Of a stretch of 9,773 bases of DNA, positions 1-5,728 are shown piece after piece (the first letter of the stretch is position 1; each line of letters opens with the position of its first letter). A model generated the notes under the pieces. That model had not been told where the DNA came from and did not search any database. It saw only the letters and a program-made list of their open reading frames with translations. A program made the translations under genes and the position numbers. Source of the DNA: CAZTVF01 sp964616985 (GTDB taxonomy: Bacteria; Planctomycetota; Phycisphaerae; SM23-33); the NCBI GenBank assembly GCA_964616985.1, contig CAZTVF010000160.1, forward strand, positions 1 to 9,773, in the 5' to 3' direction.

Positions 1-145
1 CTACGAAATCGCCCCGCCCGCCCCGCGCCACGGTTTTGCTCCGCCCTTTACACCTGCAAAGGACAAGACCGTCCTCCCTGCGGCCGCACCACTCCTTGTG
101 GCCACAGATGGGGCAGGGCTCCGACCTGTATTCGGTGATCTTCAA
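1..145 (-). CDS. Zinc-finger primase-like protein, N-terminal part (runs off left edge)
   Basis: A 48-residue open start of a protein that continues beyond base 1. The start is TTG at 145-143, which shares bases with the TGA stop of the metallopeptidase gene (TTGA overlap). GGAG at 154-157 lies 8 nt before it, so translational coupling is likely. The peptide begins MKITEYRSEP and then shows CPICG at residues 11-15, WC at 19-20, DG at 25-26 and LCRC at 29-32, five cysteines in 22 residues. In the families I know, CPxCG...WC...DG...LC at the extreme N-terminus is a zinc-binding motif of phage, plasmid or integrative-element primase/helicase proteins. The rest of the protein, including any primase or ATPase domain, is outside the window, so function is inferred from the zinc ribbon only. 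No ATG or GTG is present in this frame near the start. Confidence 0.6.
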   Translation of the reverse strand, partial: MKITEYRSEPCPICGHKEWCGRREDGLVLCRCKGRSKTVARGGRGDFV

Positions 146-765
146 TTTATGGACTCCAACCGATTGCTCATGCCGGAATTCGATGAATTGTCGATGTTGG
201 CGATGCTTAAGCTGTTCTGCAGAGCCTCCATATCGAACCCCCAGTATTCCGCCAGTTCATCCGCGTCGTATTCCGCTCGAGAAAATCCCCATTCGTCGTA
301 CGGCGCATCGGCCATGTGCTCGTCACGACAATTGATGATGTAGATGGCATGCGCCAGCTCGTGGGCGATTACCGCCTCGACGGCGACGTCGGGGAGGGTG
401 TCCATGGCGACGGCGTCAAACGCGAAGTTCGCAGCGGACGCCTGGGTCTGTGCGATCGCATCGTCTGAATTGCCGCGTGAGAAATCGCTCTTGCCCGCGA
501 TCAACTCGATGTGCGGCCAGGGAAGCTCCGGCGCATGCTCCGGCCTCGTCTGTCGCCAGTGCTTCAGCAACTTCCGCCTGGCCCACAGAGGCAGTCTGCC
601 CCACGCCTGCCCAAATAGCCGGGCAAACCGCCTGCCGTCACCCGCCAACCAGAAGAGGTGAATGTCGTGCCGGCTGACGATCGAAAGGTACTTCGGGCCG
701 CTCGGAAGCTCTGGAAGAGCCCCCGTGGCAACTGTCGGCAGTTCTGACTTGGCAGTCCCGGTCAT
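142..765 (-). CDS. HExxH zinc metallopeptidase-like protein, 207 aa
   Basis: The protein carries HELAHA at residues 135-140, the zinc-binding HExxH helix, preceded by the hydrophobic stretch AVEAVIA. About 25 residues later comes EYDADELAEYWGFD (165-178), in which E165 is the likely third zinc ligand, as in gluzincins with an E-x-D-A-D helix. This resembles the peptidases that accompany regulators in mobile elements (ImmA/IrrE or COG2856 type), but the spacing is not an exact match and I would not name the family. No signal peptide or membrane segment is visible, so it is probably cytoplasmic. An upstream extension to 894 is open, but the ATG at 765 is preferred: GGGGAGG (772-778) lies 6 nt before it and the ATG overlaps the stop of the HTH gene as ATGA. 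The gene is therefore probably co-transcribed and translationally coupled with that regulator. Confidence 0.75.
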   Translation of the reverse strand: MTGTAKSELPTVATGALPELPSGPKYLSIVSRHDIHLFWLAGDGRRFARLFGQAWGRLPLWARRKLLKHWRQTRPEHAPELPWPHIELIAGKSDFSRGNSDDAIAQTQASAANFAFDAVAMDTLPDVAVEAVIAHELAHAIYIINCRDEHMADAPYDEWGFSRAEYDADELAEYWGFDMEALQNSLSIANIDNSSNSGMSNRLESIN

Positions 766-977
766 GACCGACCTCCCCGAGATTCCGCCGCGCGCCGGAC
801 AAGCTCCGCCTCGACGGCTTGAGGATCTACAAGGATCGCTGTGCCGGCCCGCAGACAGGGAATCCGTCCGGCCACGGCTTCCTGCTTGAGCCACTTGGCC
901 GGCACGCGGAGGCGCGCCGCCATGCTTCGGATTGTGATGAGTCTTCGTGTTTCCATGGCATCCAGCGTATCGCGCAT
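762..977 (-). CDS. Small MerR/excisionase-like helix-turn-helix protein, 71 aa
   Basis: The core ITIRSMAARLRVPAKWLKQE (about residues 14-33) followed by AGRIPCLRAGTAILVDP (36-52) is the layout of a MerR-like or excisionase-type winged HTH: two helices, then a wing ending in a bulky hydrophobic residue before DP and a last helix, AVEAELVRRAAE. Such stand-alone HTH proteins are common in planctomycete accessory regions. The start is uncertain: ATG at 977 or the in-frame ATG at 956 (METRRL), neither with a clear ribosome binding site; the shorter form (64 aa) would begin immediately before the domain. Its stop overlaps the metallopeptidase start by ATGA, so the two form a regulator-peptidase pair. 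It sits 41 nt after the winged-helix gene and is probably read from the same or a nearby promoter. Confidence 0.7.
   Translation of the reverse strand: MRDTLDAMETRRLITIRSMAARLRVPAKWLKQEAVAGRIPCLRAGTAILVDPQAVEAELVRRAAESRGGRS
772..778 (-). promoter_or_regulatory. Ribosome binding site that fixes the metallopeptidase start
   Basis: GGGGAGG on the minus strand, 6 nt before the ATG at 765. It lies inside the end of the HTH gene and decides in favour of the internal ATG over the upstream open extension to 894. Confidence 0.6.
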
Positions 978-1018
978 GGAAAAACGCTGACGGGCTCTAA
1001 GGGGTAATCAACGGGGAA

Positions 1019-1798
1019 TCAGTCGCGGGTGCTGCTCAACAGACCCAGCCCGGCGGGAGTGATCGTATAACCGGACCGCTCACCACACGGCCGGGAGACC
1101 AGGCCCGCGGCCTCGAGGCGTTTGAGATGCTCGCGAGCGGTCTTGATATCGCGCTCGGCGGCAGCAGCGATGTCCGCCTGCGGCAGGGTGGTTCCCGCGT
1201 CGGCAAGGGCTTGCAGAATCGCCCTGTCGTCGGATGTCAAGGCCGGGGCGGCTTGGGCGATGTCCATCACCATGGCCAACCGGATGAACACTGCTTCGCC
1301 GGCACGAAGGGCCTCCCGCTGGCCGGCAGGCAGCGAATACCGCGCTGCGCCCATGCACTCCGGCCAGCCGTCATGGATCGCCCCGGTGCGTCTGACACAC
1401 AGCTCCGGGGCGGCGAGATAGATTTCCTGGACGACGCGGCTGCACTCGTACAGCGCGTGCGGGTCCATGCCTCGCCGAGTGGCCTCCTTCATCAACACAC
1501 GCGTGGCCTCGCCATGGACGTGATTCAAGGCGTAGTAGGCCAAGACAGTGTCCTGGTGGGCCCCCCAATCGCGGCCGAAGCCGATCCATTCCAGGAATGA
1601 GGGGTAGCCAATCCAGTAGCCAAAGACGGCCGCGAGATCAGGGCTCTTGCCCTGGAATTTGGCGGCATCCGCCTCGAAAGCCCGCCGTAACAATGCGGCC
1701 GGTTCCTTCACCGAGGCGCCGAGATCAAGGTCGCCAGACGTAGCCTTCCCGGCCCCGGGGTCCTTGTGTCTCTTGATGTTGTGTCTGCTGCCCGCCAT
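1019..1798 (-). CDS. Protein with C-terminal winged helix-turn-helix, 259 aa
   Basis: Residues 187-255 form a MarR/ArsR-like winged helix: LTSDDRAILQALADAG, then LPQADIAAAAERDIKTAREH (helix-turn-helix with recognition helix), LKRLEAAGLVSR, and a wing GYTITPAGLGLL. The N-terminal 185 residues are helical, with aromatic segments such as FGYWIGYPSFLEWIGFG (59-75), and match no domain I recognise; they may sense a ligand or partner. The first 30 residues are polar and look disordered. The frame is open upstream to 1984, but ATG at 1798 is preferred because AAAGG (1807-1811) lies 8 nt before it, the extension would overlap the neighbouring gene, and the extension reads as low-complexity shadow. 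No membrane segment or signal peptide is seen. It is probably a transcription regulator of the cluster. A TAGAAT -10-like hexamer lies 39 nt upstream of the start. Confidence 0.7.
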   Translation of the reverse strand: MAGSRHNIKRHKDPGAGKATSGDLDLGASVKEPAALLRRAFEADAAKFQGKSPDLAAVFGYWIGYPSFLEWIGFGRDWGAHQDTVLAYYALNHVHGEATRVLMKEATRRGMDPHALYECSRVVQEIYLAAPELCVRRTGAIHDGWPECMGAARYSLPAGQREALRAGEAVFIRLAMVMDIAQAAPALTSDDRAILQALADAGTTLPQADIAAAAERDIKTAREHLKRLEAAGLVSRPCGERSGYTITPAGLGLLSSTRD

Positions 1799-1836
1799 GT
1801 TCGTTGCCTTTGTCGCTCCGCGGCCGTAGCCCTCGC

Positions 1837-1842
1837 ATTCTA
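1837..1842 (-). promoter_or_regulatory. Candidate -10 hexamer for the winged-helix gene
   Basis: TAGAAT on the minus strand, one base from the sigma70 -10 consensus, placing a start of transcription near 1830 and leaving a leader of about 32 nt. The -35 position holds only a weak match (TCGAAT at 17-nt spacing), so the assignment is tentative. Confidence 0.25.
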
Positions 1843-1917
1843 AGCGGGGATCGGGTGGAATTCGAGCACGTTCCGCACGGGGGACGGCTCTCCGGGCCGG
1901 GCCGAACATGACTGAGA

Positions 1918-1944
1918 TCGCCCCGGCCGCTGGGACCGGGGCGA
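1918..1944 (-). terminator. GC-rich hairpin after the HARE-HTH gene, possible terminator
   Basis: A perfect 9-bp stem (TCGCCCCGG at 1918-1926 pairing with 1936-1944) with a 9-nt loop begins 23 nt beyond the stop of the HARE-HTH gene. The minus-strand RNA has no long U tract after the stem (it continues UCUCAG), so it may be a weak or factor-assisted terminator or simply an mRNA-stabilising hairpin. The T-rich stretch TTCTTTT precedes the stem rather than following it. Its place between the HARE-HTH gene and the next candidate promoter is consistent with a transcript boundary. Confidence 0.4.
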
Positions 1945-1967
1945 AAAGAAGTGCGTTGGGCGGGACG

Positions 1968-2375
1968 CTACTTGACCAACTCAAACCGTCCGCGATCGAC
2001 CTTGCGGAACCGGCTGGCGGCCCCCTTGGCGACGATCTCGCGCGAAATGGCCGCGTGGAGCGTGCCGGCTGGGGTCTTGCCGGTGGTTCGCCACAAGCCG
2101 ACCTTCAGCATCCAGTCGATCATGGCCTGGCAGGTCATCGGCCCCTCGGCCTCGGCGAGTACCGCCACCGCCGCGTCCAGGGCGCTGGGGCGCTTCGGCT
2201 TGGCCGGTTCCGACTTGTTCGAACCTGGCGGAACGTGGGCCGCCGTGGACGCCGCCGGGGCCTCCCCGCCCTTCTTGTCCGCCTCGTACTCGGCCAGCGA
2301 CATGATCTTCTTCCGCTTGGCCGGGCGCTGCTCGGCGCTCTTCGTCTGCTTCGTGCTGCTCTTCTTCGTCGTCAT
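1968..2375 (-). CDS. HARE-HTH domain protein, 135 aa
   Basis: Residues 63-133 match the HARE-HTH fold (HB1, ASXL, restriction endonuclease HTH), a winged-helix module known at the ends of some restriction endonucleases, chromatin proteins and RNA polymerase delta. Key parts are SALDAAVAVLAEAEGPMTCQ, then AMIDWMLKVGLW, the lysine-rich turn TTGKTPAGTLHAAISREI, and the closing strand FRKVDRGRFEL. In planctomycetes the domain often sits alone behind a charged, disordered N-terminus, as here: residues 1-62 are rich in K, T, S, A and P, including KRKK at 20-23. The start at 2375 has AAAGGA (2383-2388) 7 nt before it, and the open extension to 2405 crosses the upstream hairpin. It is probably a DNA-binding accessory protein; the target is unknown. 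It lies 52 nt after the 101-aa gene, likely in one transcript with it. Confidence 0.8.
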   Translation of the reverse strand: MTTKKSSTKQTKSAEQRPAKRKKIMSLAEYEADKKGGEAPAASTAAHVPPGSNKSEPAKPKRPSALDAAVAVLAEAEGPMTCQAMIDWMLKVGLWRTTGKTPAGTLHAAISREIVAKGAASRFRKVDRGRFELVK

Positions 2376-2396
2376 GGCTGCATCCTTTCTATATAG

Positions 2397-2415
2397 GCCC
2401 GGCACTACGCCGGGC
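2397..2415 (-). repeat. Hairpin between the 101-aa gene and the HARE-HTH gene
   Basis: A perfect 7-bp stem, GCCCGGC (2397-2403) with GCCGGGC (2409-2415), and a 5-nt loop. It fills most of the 52-nt gap. No U run follows on the minus strand (CUAUAUAGA), so a full terminator is unlikely; it could tune expression of the HARE-HTH gene relative to its neighbour. Confidence 0.4.
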
Positions 2416-2427
2416 GGTTGGGTGTCG

Positions 2428-2733
2428 TTAGGCGTTCCGCGCCATCATGTGCCTTCCCATCGCATCCCCGAATGCGAACCGCGTGCGGTAGCGGGCCTTG
2501 GGCCTCGGCGTCGCAGCGGGCAGCCACCGCGTGATCTGGCCTTGGGCCGCGATCTGCTCGGCGTAGAACGCCACGCGGCGGTCCGCCTCGTCCGGCGCGA
2601 AGGCGCTTTGCTCTTTCATGCCGTTGGCGTTCAACCACCGGCGGGCGCTGGCCAGCACGGTCAGGTCCTGCTTGCCGTAGTCCGTGTACCGCTTCCTGGC
2701 GACCATTCGCGTTCGTTGCCCGTTGGTTCTCAT
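2428..2733 (-). CDS. Basic protein of unknown function, 101 aa
   Basis: Strongly basic, arginine-rich throughout, without a signal peptide, membrane segment or family motif that I recognise. Visible parts are an arginine/lysine-rich start (RTNGQRTRMVARKRY), a central helix-like stretch (KQDLTVLASARRWLNANG), an acidic-then-helical section (DEADRRVAFYAEQIAAQG) and a basic end (RPKARYRTRFAFGDAMGRH). The composition suggests nucleic acid binding, which is inference only. The start is well supported: AAGGAG (2740-2745) lies 6 nt before the ATG at 2733. The frame is open upstream to 2985, but that extension crosses the palindromic site and looks non-coding. It is the first gene of the minus-strand cluster, so the palindrome 64-91 nt upstream may control it. 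Confidence 0.65.
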   Translation of the reverse strand: MRTNGQRTRMVARKRYTDYGKQDLTVLASARRWLNANGMKEQSAFAPDEADRRVAFYAEQIAAQGQITRWLPAATPRPKARYRTRFAFGDAMGRHMMARNA

Positions 2734-2796
2734 CGCGTTCTCCTTGTCGATGTCCACGGGCACATGAGGCCATGGAAACGTCCCGGTGCTAAGCCT

Positions 2797-2824
2797 GATT
2801 CCCGGGAATCTGGCCAGATTCCCG
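2797..2824. promoter_or_regulatory. Overlapping palindromes, candidate operator
   Basis: A perfect 22-bp palindrome (half-site CGGGAATCTGG, 2803-2824) overlaps a perfect 14-bp palindrome centred on CCCGGG (2797-2810). The result is three copies of the octamer GATTCCCG: plus at 2797, minus at 2803-2810 and plus at 2817. The array sits 64-91 nt upstream of the first minus-strand gene, where an operator would be expected, and the cluster encodes several HTH proteins that could bind it. An RNA hairpin or an attachment or transposon end is also possible. Confidence 0.5.
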
Positions 2825-2990
2825 CCGCCACATGCCGCGAAGGGGCAAACAGTTATGGCGACTAGCGAAGATTCTGTGATGATTTCGCCCCCCCGGCGAA
2901 CGCCCCCGTACGCCCTCTGCGCTCGTGCCCAATGCCTTGCCTCGATTCCGAGTGACGCCAAGGACAAGGCGACTAAGGTGGACACACGGC

Positions 2991-3122
2991 TCAGGAAGCC
3001 AGCGATGTCGCTATGCCGAGGGCTGTCAGCGTTTGGCTGTAGGAGAGAATGCCGGCGACCAGCATTGCGGCCTCTTGTCGCTGCCGATCAGACGGGATCT
3101 CAGGCGAGCGGTCTTCCTGCAT
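2991..3122 (-). CDS. Possible small ORF, 43 aa
   Basis: An ATG at 3122 opens a 43-residue frame ending in TGA. It begins MQEDRSPEIPSDRQRQEA, a polar helix, and continues AAMLVAGILSYSQTLTALGI, a hydrophobic helix-like part. An in-frame ATG two codons upstream (3128) is an alternative. GGAG occurs 9 nt before the ATG at 3122. I recognise no family, and in high-GC DNA such frames arise by chance. It precedes the minus-strand cluster but is 258 nt from its first gene. Confidence 0.22.
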   Translation of the reverse strand: MQEDRSPEIPSDRQRQEAAMLVAGILSYSQTLTALGIATSLAS

Positions 3123-3137
3123 TGGCATCGTCTCCAA

Positions 3138-3159
3138 CGCACGCCCAATAGGGCGTGTG
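3138..3159. repeat. Strong inverted repeat (hairpin)
   Basis: Stem CGCACGCCC (3138-3146) with GGGCGTGTG (3151-3159), loop AATA, nine pairs with a single G-T. Neither strand has a T run after it, so an intrinsic terminator is not supported. It lies about 95 bases before the transposase remnant and may mark an old mobile-element junction. Confidence 0.4.
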
Positions 3160-3253
3160 CTGGGTTATGTATGCCAGGGCGGCTTCGGGCCCCCGAGTAT
3201 CCGTTCAATTTCCAGATCCATGCATTCAACACCGCAGCGAACGCCACCCATGT

Positions 3254-3460
3254 CGCATACGGCTGGCCCTGCCCAAGGGCGTCAAGCACTGGTCGATGAC
3301 GACGCTGCGGGAGAAGCTCATCAAGATCGGAGCCAAGGTCGTCACGCATTCGCGGTATGTGTTCTTCCAGATGGCGGAGGTCGCCATCCCGCGCGGGTTG
3401 TTCCGGGCGATTCTGGAGCGGATTCGGCGGCTCAGGCCCCCATCCGTAGTGTTCAGATGA
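3254..3460 (+). pseudogene. C-terminal remnant of an IS1380-type transposase
   Basis: The frame reads RIRLALPKGVKHWSMT, then TLREKLIKIGAKVVTHSRYV, then FFQMAEVAIPRGLFRAILER, and stops with TGA at 3458-3460. LREKLIKIGAKVV followed by RYVxFQMAEVAxPRxLF is the C-terminal signature I associate with IS1380-family DDE transposases. About 65 residues are left of an enzyme of about 400-500, with no catalytic DDE part in the window, so it is a dead fragment. A different frame just upstream (3205-3250) could be a frameshifted continuation. No clear terminal inverted repeat can be pointed out. It shows that this gap between the two gene blocks has been visited by insertion sequences. Confidence 0.7.
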
Positions 3461-3609
3461 TGGGGTGCTCGGCCGAAATCTCAGCAGAACGACGGGGACA
3501 GCGGAGGCGGTCTGTCTCCGCCGGGGAAAACATGCTCTTCCGAGTCTCCGAACGCCGACTTCGATGCAGCCCAAGGGCTTCCACAGGGCGATGGGGACAT
3601 GGAATGCGA

Positions 3610-3637
3610 TTGCCTGAGCGCGACGGCAAGATAGAAT
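3610..3637 (+). promoter_or_regulatory. Sigma70-like promoter of the secreted-enzyme operon
   Basis: TTGCCT (3610-3615), a 16-nt spacer and TAGAAT (3632-3637): four of six and five of six consensus bases. It would start transcription near 3644, about 125 nt before the first gene of the operon, leaving a leader that contains the hairpins listed next. No other equally good pair was found in the gap by eye. Confidence 0.4.
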
Positions 3638-3647
3638 CGTGGAAACG

Positions 3648-3692
3648 GCTGACGGCGGTTGTCAGCGAGACGCCATCCGGGAAATCCCGTCT
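3648..3692 (+). promoter_or_regulatory. Two tandem leader hairpins
   Basis: First hairpin: GCTGAC (3648-3653) with GTCAGC (3661-3666), 7-nt loop. Second: AGAC (3668-3671) with GTCT (3689-3692), enclosing CGGG (3678-3681) with CCCG (3686-3689) as a competing inner stem. They follow the candidate promoter directly. No known riboswitch class is recognised. Confidence 0.25.
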
Positions 3693-3769
3693 TAGAGGGG
3701 AACTCTCTGCTCTTGAGGGTGGTTTCATGACTGTACGAGCACCGCGTGTATCTCGACGAAGGACCCACG

Positions 3770-5728
3770 ATGAACCGAGCGATCTTGTCGGCGGCGGTTG
3801 TGTTGGCGGCTTTGGGCGGAGTTGCCGGGGCGGCCGATCGGCCCGCGAGCGTCCCGGTGATTGAGGCCCCCAAAGCGGCCACGAGCATGCCCGCCTGGGC
3901 CTCTACGCAGCGCGAGCTGCTGGAGGTCAACGGCCAGATCGCCCGCCAGTGGACGCGGGCGTACATGCGGGCCGACGGCACGTTCAACATGCAGTTCATC
4001 CACGGCGGCGGCTCGCAGGCGCCTGACGACTTCTTCGAGTCGATCTACAAGATGCCGCTGCTGTACTCGCTGGGGGCGCCCGACTCGACGCTCCAGACCT
4101 ACTGGACGGCCTGGAAGGGCAGCCTCAAGCAACTCACCGCCCAGGGCCTGCTGGTCAACGAGATGGCCAAGTACCTCGACTGGCACCACAACGGCGAGCA
4201 CTACGAGGGCTTCTGGCTGCTGGCGCTGTGCATCCCCAACGACGCGGAGTACCGCAGGCTGAGCCTCAAGTACGCCTCGTTCTTCGACGGCACCGAGAGC
4301 AACGTGCCCAACTACGATCCCAAGACCAAGGTCATCCGCAGCATGAACTGCGGCGGGGCCGGGCCGATCATCAACTGCCGCATCCGCGACTGGGTGGAGG
4401 ACGCCGTCGTCGACGCCAACGCCGCCACCGTCGCGGCGGTGCTGGCCGACCTCAATGCCCGCCTGGCGGCGATGGTGGCCAAGCTGCCCGCTGCCGAGCC
4501 CAACGCCCCCAAGGGCAAGGCGGCGGCCGAGCCCAACGAGGTCCGCCTGCTGCGCCAGCAGATCGGCCTGGTGGAGTTCTGGTCGCACTGGCTCGACTGC
4601 GCGCACGACGGCCCGGCCAACCTCAACACCACCTGCTTCGGGACCAACGCCTTCCTGCTGACGGGCGACGCGAACTATCGCCGCCGCACGCTGGAGTACA
4701 TCGACGCCTGGCGCGATCGGGCCAAGGCCAACGGCGGCATGGTGCCCTCGATCGTCCGCCACGACGGCAGCGTGCCCAAGGAGTGGTGGGGCGGCGTGAT
4801 GGGCTGGGACTTCAAGTACTTCGGCGGGCTGTTCCAGGTCTCGGGCGGGCCGCGAGCAGCCTGGGCTAACGCCCTGCTGATGACCGGCGACCGCGGCTAC
4901 TACGACGAGCTGCGGTGCGAGGCCGACGAGGTCTGGAAGAATCGAATCACCGAGAATGGCCAGGTCGATGTGCCGCGATACCGCGGGGCCGAGGGCTGGC
5001 ACGGCCGGCTCTACAACGGAGTCGGCGGCGGGCAGAATGCCGCGGGCATCTACGCGTCGATCCAGGCCAACGTCTACCTGGCCACCATGGCCCCAGCGGA
5101 CTTGGAGCGGGTGCTCGATCGGCCGGTGCAGGGCATGGCCGGCCACGCCGCCTGGCACGAGGGCGGCTATGAGAGCGACTGGATCCGCTACCTTGCCGGG
5201 CGCGACGCCGGCTGGGCCGACCGCGCGCTGGCCTCGGCCCTGAAGGCCGCCAAGGACGACCTGGCGTTCCTGGAGAAGGAGAAGGGCGTCGACGAGGTTC
5301 CCCCGCGGGACAACATCGCCGTTCGCGGCGTGGCGGGCGTGCTCACCAACACCATGACCGGCGGGATCATGCCGCTGTGGCACGGGCAGTTGTTGCTGTC
5401 GCGATTCCGCTACTTCGATCCGCAGCTCAGGCGGCCGGGCATCAGCGAGGATTGTGCGGCCCTCGTCGAGGCGATGACCGACGACTCGGCCACGCTTGTC
5501 CTGGTCAACACCAGCGCCGAAAAGGCCCACACGGTGCTGGTCCAGACTGGGGCGTACGCCGAGCACCAGTGCCTGTCGGTGACCCCTGAGGGCGCTAAGG
5601 AGCATCCCATCAACGGGACGCTCTTCGCCGTCAAGCTGGCCCCCGGCGCCGGGCAGCGGTTCGTCGTCAAGATGAGGCGATACGCCAACACGCCCACGGC
5701 CCGGCTGCCATGGCCCGCCGCGGAATAG
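3770..5728 (+). CDS. Secreted alpha/alpha-toroid-like carbohydrate-active protein, 652 aa
   Basis: A Sec signal peptide is clear: MNRAILSAAVVLAALGGVAGAA with cleavage after AGA near residue 21, so the protein is exported. The body is mostly alpha-helical with many aromatic and Trp/His/Glu clusters, as in six-hairpin (alpha/alpha)6 glycoside hydrolases and polysaccharide lyases: YLDWHHNGEHYEGFW (135-149), SMNCGGAGPIINCRIRDW (191-208), EFWSHWLDC (269-277), EWWGGVMGWDFKYFGG (338-353), YNGVGGGQNAAGIYAS (415-430) and MPLWHGQLLLSRFRYFD (534-550). The last 90 residues look like a small beta-sandwich (ATLVLVNTSAEKAHTVLV, then FAVKLAPGAGQRFVVKM). I cannot assign a CAZy family; heparinase-like lyases and GH88/GH105-like enzymes are alternatives. 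A charged linker with two EPN motifs (243-257) interrupts the helical domain. The ATG at 3770 has GAAGGA 6 nt before it; an open extension to 3746 lacks one. The beta-helix gene follows after 9 nt, so the two are one operon. Confidence 0.65.
   Translation: MNRAILSAAVVLAALGGVAGAADRPASVPVIEAPKAATSMPAWASTQRELLEVNGQIARQWTRAYMRADGTFNMQFIHGGGSQAPDDFFESIYKMPLLYSLGAPDSTLQTYWTAWKGSLKQLTAQGLLVNEMAKYLDWHHNGEHYEGFWLLALCIPNDAEYRRLSLKYASFFDGTESNVPNYDPKTKVIRSMNCGGAGPIINCRIRDWVEDAVVDANAATVAAVLADLNARLAAMVAKLPAAEPNAPKGKAAAEPNEVRLLRQQIGLVEFWSHWLDCAHDGPANLNTTCFGTNAFLLTGDANYRRRTLEYIDAWRDRAKANGGMVPSIVRHDGSVPKEWWGGVMGWDFKYFGGLFQVSGGPRAAWANALLMTGDRGYYDELRCEADEVWKNRITENGQVDVPRYRGAEGWHGRLYNGVGGGQNAAGIYASIQANVYLATMAPADLERVLDRPVQGMAGHAAWHEGGYESDWIRYLAGRDAGWADRALASALKAAKDDLAFLEKEKGVDEVPPRDNIAVRGVAGVLTNTMTGGIMPLWHGQLLLSRFRYFDPQLRRPGISEDCAALVEAMTDDSATLVLVNTSAEKAHTVLVQTGAYAEHQCLSVTPEGAKEHPINGTLFAVKLAPGAGQRFVVKMRRYANTPTARLPWPAAE

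Larger units (their letters stand above)
2825..3253. other. Non-coding stretch without a convincing gene
   Basis: About 430 bases with open frames on both strands that read as arginine- and proline-rich shadow peptides without domains. Apart from the small ORF and hairpin listed separately I see a run of seven C at 2888-2894 and no RNA gene. Frame 3 near 3205-3250 (FNFQIHAFNTAANA) may be a decayed, frameshifted upstream piece of the transposase remnant. Confidence 0.4.

Noticed and set aside
1799..1984. N-terminal extension of the winged-helix protein to 1984
   Set aside because: It would overlap the HARE-HTH gene, includes the hairpin at 1918-1944, reads as low-complexity and lacks an RBS; the ATG at 1798 has one.
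2390..2395. TATATA as a -10 box for the HARE-HTH gene
   Set aside because: It lies only 15 nt from the start codon, so transcription would begin at or inside the ribosome binding site, and no -35 hexamer is seen.
3026..3574. 182-aa minus-strand open frame over the transposase remnant
   Set aside because: It lies antisense to the recognisable IS1380-type C-terminus and carries no motif.
3049..3864. 271-aa plus-strand open frame
   Set aside because: It is in another frame than the transposase fragment, overlaps the start of the exported protein and has an Arg/Ser-rich shadow composition.
3725..5605. 626-aa minus-strand open frame antisense to the toroid-like gene
   Set aside because: It has the Val/Ala/Gly/Arg/His-rich composition of a codon-bias shadow in high-GC DNA, no domain, and no RBS at its start, while the plus strand has a signal peptide and coherent motifs.
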